A DNA stretch of 64,000 nt from Hemibagrus wyckioides (taxonomy: Eukaryota; Chordata; Actinopteri; Siluriformes; Bagridae): assembly GCF_019097595.1 (NCBI RefSeq), contig NC_080718.1, forward strand, positions 13,362,657 through 13,426,656, given 5' to 3'. The position numbers were made by a program, and so were the translations under genes. Below the pieces are notes generated by a model that was not told the DNA's origin, did no database searches, and was given only the letters and a program-made list of their open reading frames with translations. Below, piece by piece: positions 60,900 to 64,000 of the stretch; position 1 is the first letter of the stretch, and each line of letters opens with the position of its first letter.

Positions 60900-63800
60900 G
60901 CAGAAGACAGCAAGCAGGAAGGGTTCTGAGGTAATACATCTCCATCAGTTCTGGACAGAGCTACAAACAGCCCTGTACACTCATGAACCAACTGTAAAAT
61001 CTGTATGGAAGAAATGATTTTTTTAGGGGAAAGAAGAGGGGAGAGAAACTGACATTGTCTCTCCTATTGACTCCAGGATCTCTGCCAACTCCAAAACAAT
61101 TACATGTTCCCCTTAAGACAGCACTGATAAAGATGGTCGGTCATTTCTGATGGAAATGGTGGTGCAAAACCAGTAAGATGAAGCTACACTTTTCTGTATT
61201 GAATATCCAGAAAAAAGAAACATTTGGTACATTTGTTCTCCATAAGGCATTAATGGAAGATGAGGCCTGTCAAACAGATCAATATAAAATCTCTCCTTTT
61301 ACACAATTAGATAAGCAGCAACCTGGGGTTCTATCAACTCTCAAACTCCATCTTTCACCATCTAAAATGTCCTTTCTCTCTTTCAGAAGTGATAATTTTA
61401 GCTTGGGGGCTTGGACCTGAGCAACTGACCTAGAATCAGCTGCTTCCAGCTGCTCTGACTCAAGTGTCAAAACATTCAAATGTCCAATTGGAACCTTGAG
61501 CTATATTAACCTCTATTATCACTATATAGTTATATAAACAGATTTCTATGTTCTATATTTCTAATGTTTGTTTGTTGATCATTTATATGTTGATATTTCA
61601 TTTCATTTCATTTTATTCCATTTTATAATTTACAGTTATGTGAATCATTTATTCAACTCTTTTGTCCAAAGAGGCTTACAGAAGATTATCTGAAGTAGAA
61701 GTGATGAAAAAAAGATGTTATTAATGGAAAAAATAATGAAGCTTATAATCTTATTTAATCATTTTATTCCCTGATATACAGTTAAACATCTAAGATGAAA
61801 GTAATGAAATCTAGTTTTGATAGCTGGCCAGCACAGTTTCATAAAAAGAGCAGCAGGGAACAAGAGACACTAATGGAATCCATATAGAAACACTTAAGAT
61901 ATGTAGGTCACTTCCCTTAGGTCGGGTTTTACAATCACATGAGGACAAACTAACATACAGAGCAATCAGAAAACAAATATAATGTAAGTAAATACATATA
62001 TCTTCTTTTTTTTTTAATGCCTCTGACTATCACAAACAAATGCAGAGCTGACAGATGCAAGGACAAGTACGAGACTCATGTAAAAAGTGTTTCTATTACT
62101 TTGCTTCAAGCAGCTCCAGCTAGACACGTAGTCTGGGTATAGCTTATATGTTCTGTGCCGTTCTGCCTGGCTTGCAGCACAGTGAAAGAGAGAGAAGTTT
62201 AGAAGGAGGTGAATGGACATGGGAGTATGTTGAATGGCCTGCGGGGCTGTGGGATTTTTCTCTCAAGCTACACTCTGGTGAAGGGTTCAAAGAGCACAAA
62301 CGGCTCCACACACTTGATAGAGTTCTGGGCTCGGAGCAAGGTCTTGACCTCAGACTGCTACAGAATTTAACTGGGATTGAAATGTACCACTGCATTATAA
62401 TGAGAATTTGCAGCATCCCTCAAGAGAGTATCAAAGAATTGTTTTTTTCTATAATTGTACACTATTACATCTGAATGCAAAATACTTTTATATAAAAGGT
62501 AGCAAACTGCTTGGAAAACACTGGATGTTAAGAATACTAATGCCATGCATGTTTGCCGTGAGTATTATGCCTCGACTACTAAAAAGAAAAAAAACAATTT
62601 CCAGCACTTATAGTAACGACTGATCTCCAAACGTCTCTTGTATATTTGAATAGGTAGGTCTCGCAGGCTTCATCAGCTGCTCCAAACAACTTCATCAAAT
62701 ATGATGAGGATCTGTCGATATAAGAGATCAGGAATGAGCATGTGCAGCCGTTCTGTGGAGGTTAGCTAATCTGCCATAATGTAATTCCAATCTCTGAATA
62801 ACGTTAGAGCTAGGAGCAGATCGGAGTTCCATCTGATCATTTCAAGGATAAATCAGTTACAGCTATCTCATTCTTGGGAGTTTTGCTCACTCTACAGAGA
62901 GTACTCTCCTCCCATTACCTCAGTCATAAGAGGATTAAATGGTGATGGATCACAATTTTACTGACAGAGGGCTCTATTGAGTCAAATGTAAAAATATTGC
63001 TCACAGCAAATTAACATCAGTCTCTTCGTGTGTTTACACAAATTCAGAAAATGATGCCAATAAATAAGCTTTATTGTTGTTTTATTACTGAACACAGAAA
63101 TGAAAGCAAAGCTTTCACTATGAATTTGTTGTGTTAGTGCTATTACAGCCTCTCTGTAGCATCATATTATTTGTTGCTTTTATGTTTTTTGGAATTTTCA
63201 TGAACACCATTTCTACATTTCCAGATATCATGGACATCCAGAAAGAGCAGCCTATAGAGATGTTAAGAGAGAGCTTTTATCCTCAAGCTTTTTTTAAAAA
63301 AAATAATTACAGAATTGACTGTAATAACACTGCATTAGGCTGCACATTGTCACATTCTTCTGCACTATTGTAGGAATACCATCGATTTCTAAGTCAATTA
63401 TTTTCGCCCTGCCACTTTCAAAAATATACAAAATAGTTGTAACATTGATTGTTACTCATGTGTCTTTTTATTAAGATTTAGCATAGCTCAGAGTCATATC
63501 CACTGTATGTGTGCATTCTGGACTTGTTTTGGCTATGATTTCAGCAATTAATTCAATGAAAAATCTCACTGAAAATGTTGGATTGTTTTTTAGTAACTTT
63601 AAACATTTGAGATTAACATTTATTTCTAAAGTCAATCCATAGAAACTGCTATCATGAAGCCTGTGTATGAATTTAATATTATTTTAATGAAAGGAAACTA
63701 AATGCACTTTGAAGCAACTAATTAAGTCAAAGAATACTACTATTAAGGACAATTTCAGACTTTTTTGACACCCTTCATAAAATGAAATAATTGCTAATGA

Positions 63801-64000
63801 GTGATATTTTCACTTGAATATGTTGGGAAACACTTTATGTCTAATTCATTTTTCCTGCAAATCATTGCTTTTAAAAATCACCACCACAATTCATATCTAA
63901 TCAATCCAGCCCTAGAGAGAATAAGATGATTCAGCTTCCTCCTGTAATGTTGGAAGCTCAGATGGATCTTGGACACTCCTTCATGCAGGATATTTCACAT
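60895..64000. other. intergenic to the end of the window, no gene seen
   Basis: Open frames of up to 108 codons (62148-62474) overlap antisense ones of similar size and have no domain content. 62640-62960 is repeat-free and moderately GC-rich. Confidence 0.6.

Noticed and set aside
62148..62474. 108-codon plus-strand open frame
   Set aside because: It is overlapped antisense by a 90-codon frame, has no recognised domain and ends in AT-rich sequence; most likely chance.

Overview
The window looks like nuclear DNA from a ray-finned fish. It is AT-rich and gene-poor, full of di- and tetranucleotide microsatellites, with several decayed Tc1/mariner transposons, tRNA-derived SINE copies and a repeat family whose members often carry (CATC)n at one end. 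The style of these repeats suggests an otophysan such as a catfish, but this is a weak inference because no species-diagnostic sequence was compared. There are no bacterial-type operons, CRISPR arrays, rRNAs or free-standing tRNAs.

Only one protein-coding gene can be supported. On the minus strand, from about 55.0 kb down to 51.7 kb, lies a complete collectin-11 gene (colec11, CL-K1). It has one visible non-coding 5' exon and six coding exons that join in frame to 271 codons plus a stop. The order is signal peptide, N-terminal cysteine, 24 Gly-X-Y triplets, a coiled-coil neck and a C-type lectin domain. The lectin domain has the EPN sugar-specificity motif but reads WVD where WND is expected, so one calcium ligand appears to be replaced.

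Layout: 1-11.8 kb is intergenic sequence with one SINE, one Tc1 remnant and a few repeat fragments. 11.83-14.55 kb is a GAGT/GAGG/GGGT tetranucleotide array with a higher-order structure. 14.6-38.4 kb is intergenic, with several members of the (CATC)n-ended repeat family and stretches that look like conserved regulatory DNA. 38.46-39.02 kb is an internally deleted Tc1-like element with both terminal inverted repeats. 39.8-44.8 kb is rich in repeat fragments and microsatellites. 44.8-48.3 kb is low-repeat intergenic DNA. 48.3-50.8 kb is a cluster of three Tc1 remnants, two of them inverted against each other with the same internal deletion. A SINE with candidate target-site duplication lies at 51.36 kb, just beyond the colec11 polyadenylation region. 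55-64 kb upstream of colec11 is intergenic with more transposon remnants and compound microsatellites.

No clearly new biological system was found. The points most worth checking are the altered calcium-site motif in colec11, the higher-order GAGT array, the inverted Tc1 pair, a 7-bp-phased ATCAAT cluster near 41.7 kb, and several candidate regulatory stretches in the gene desert.
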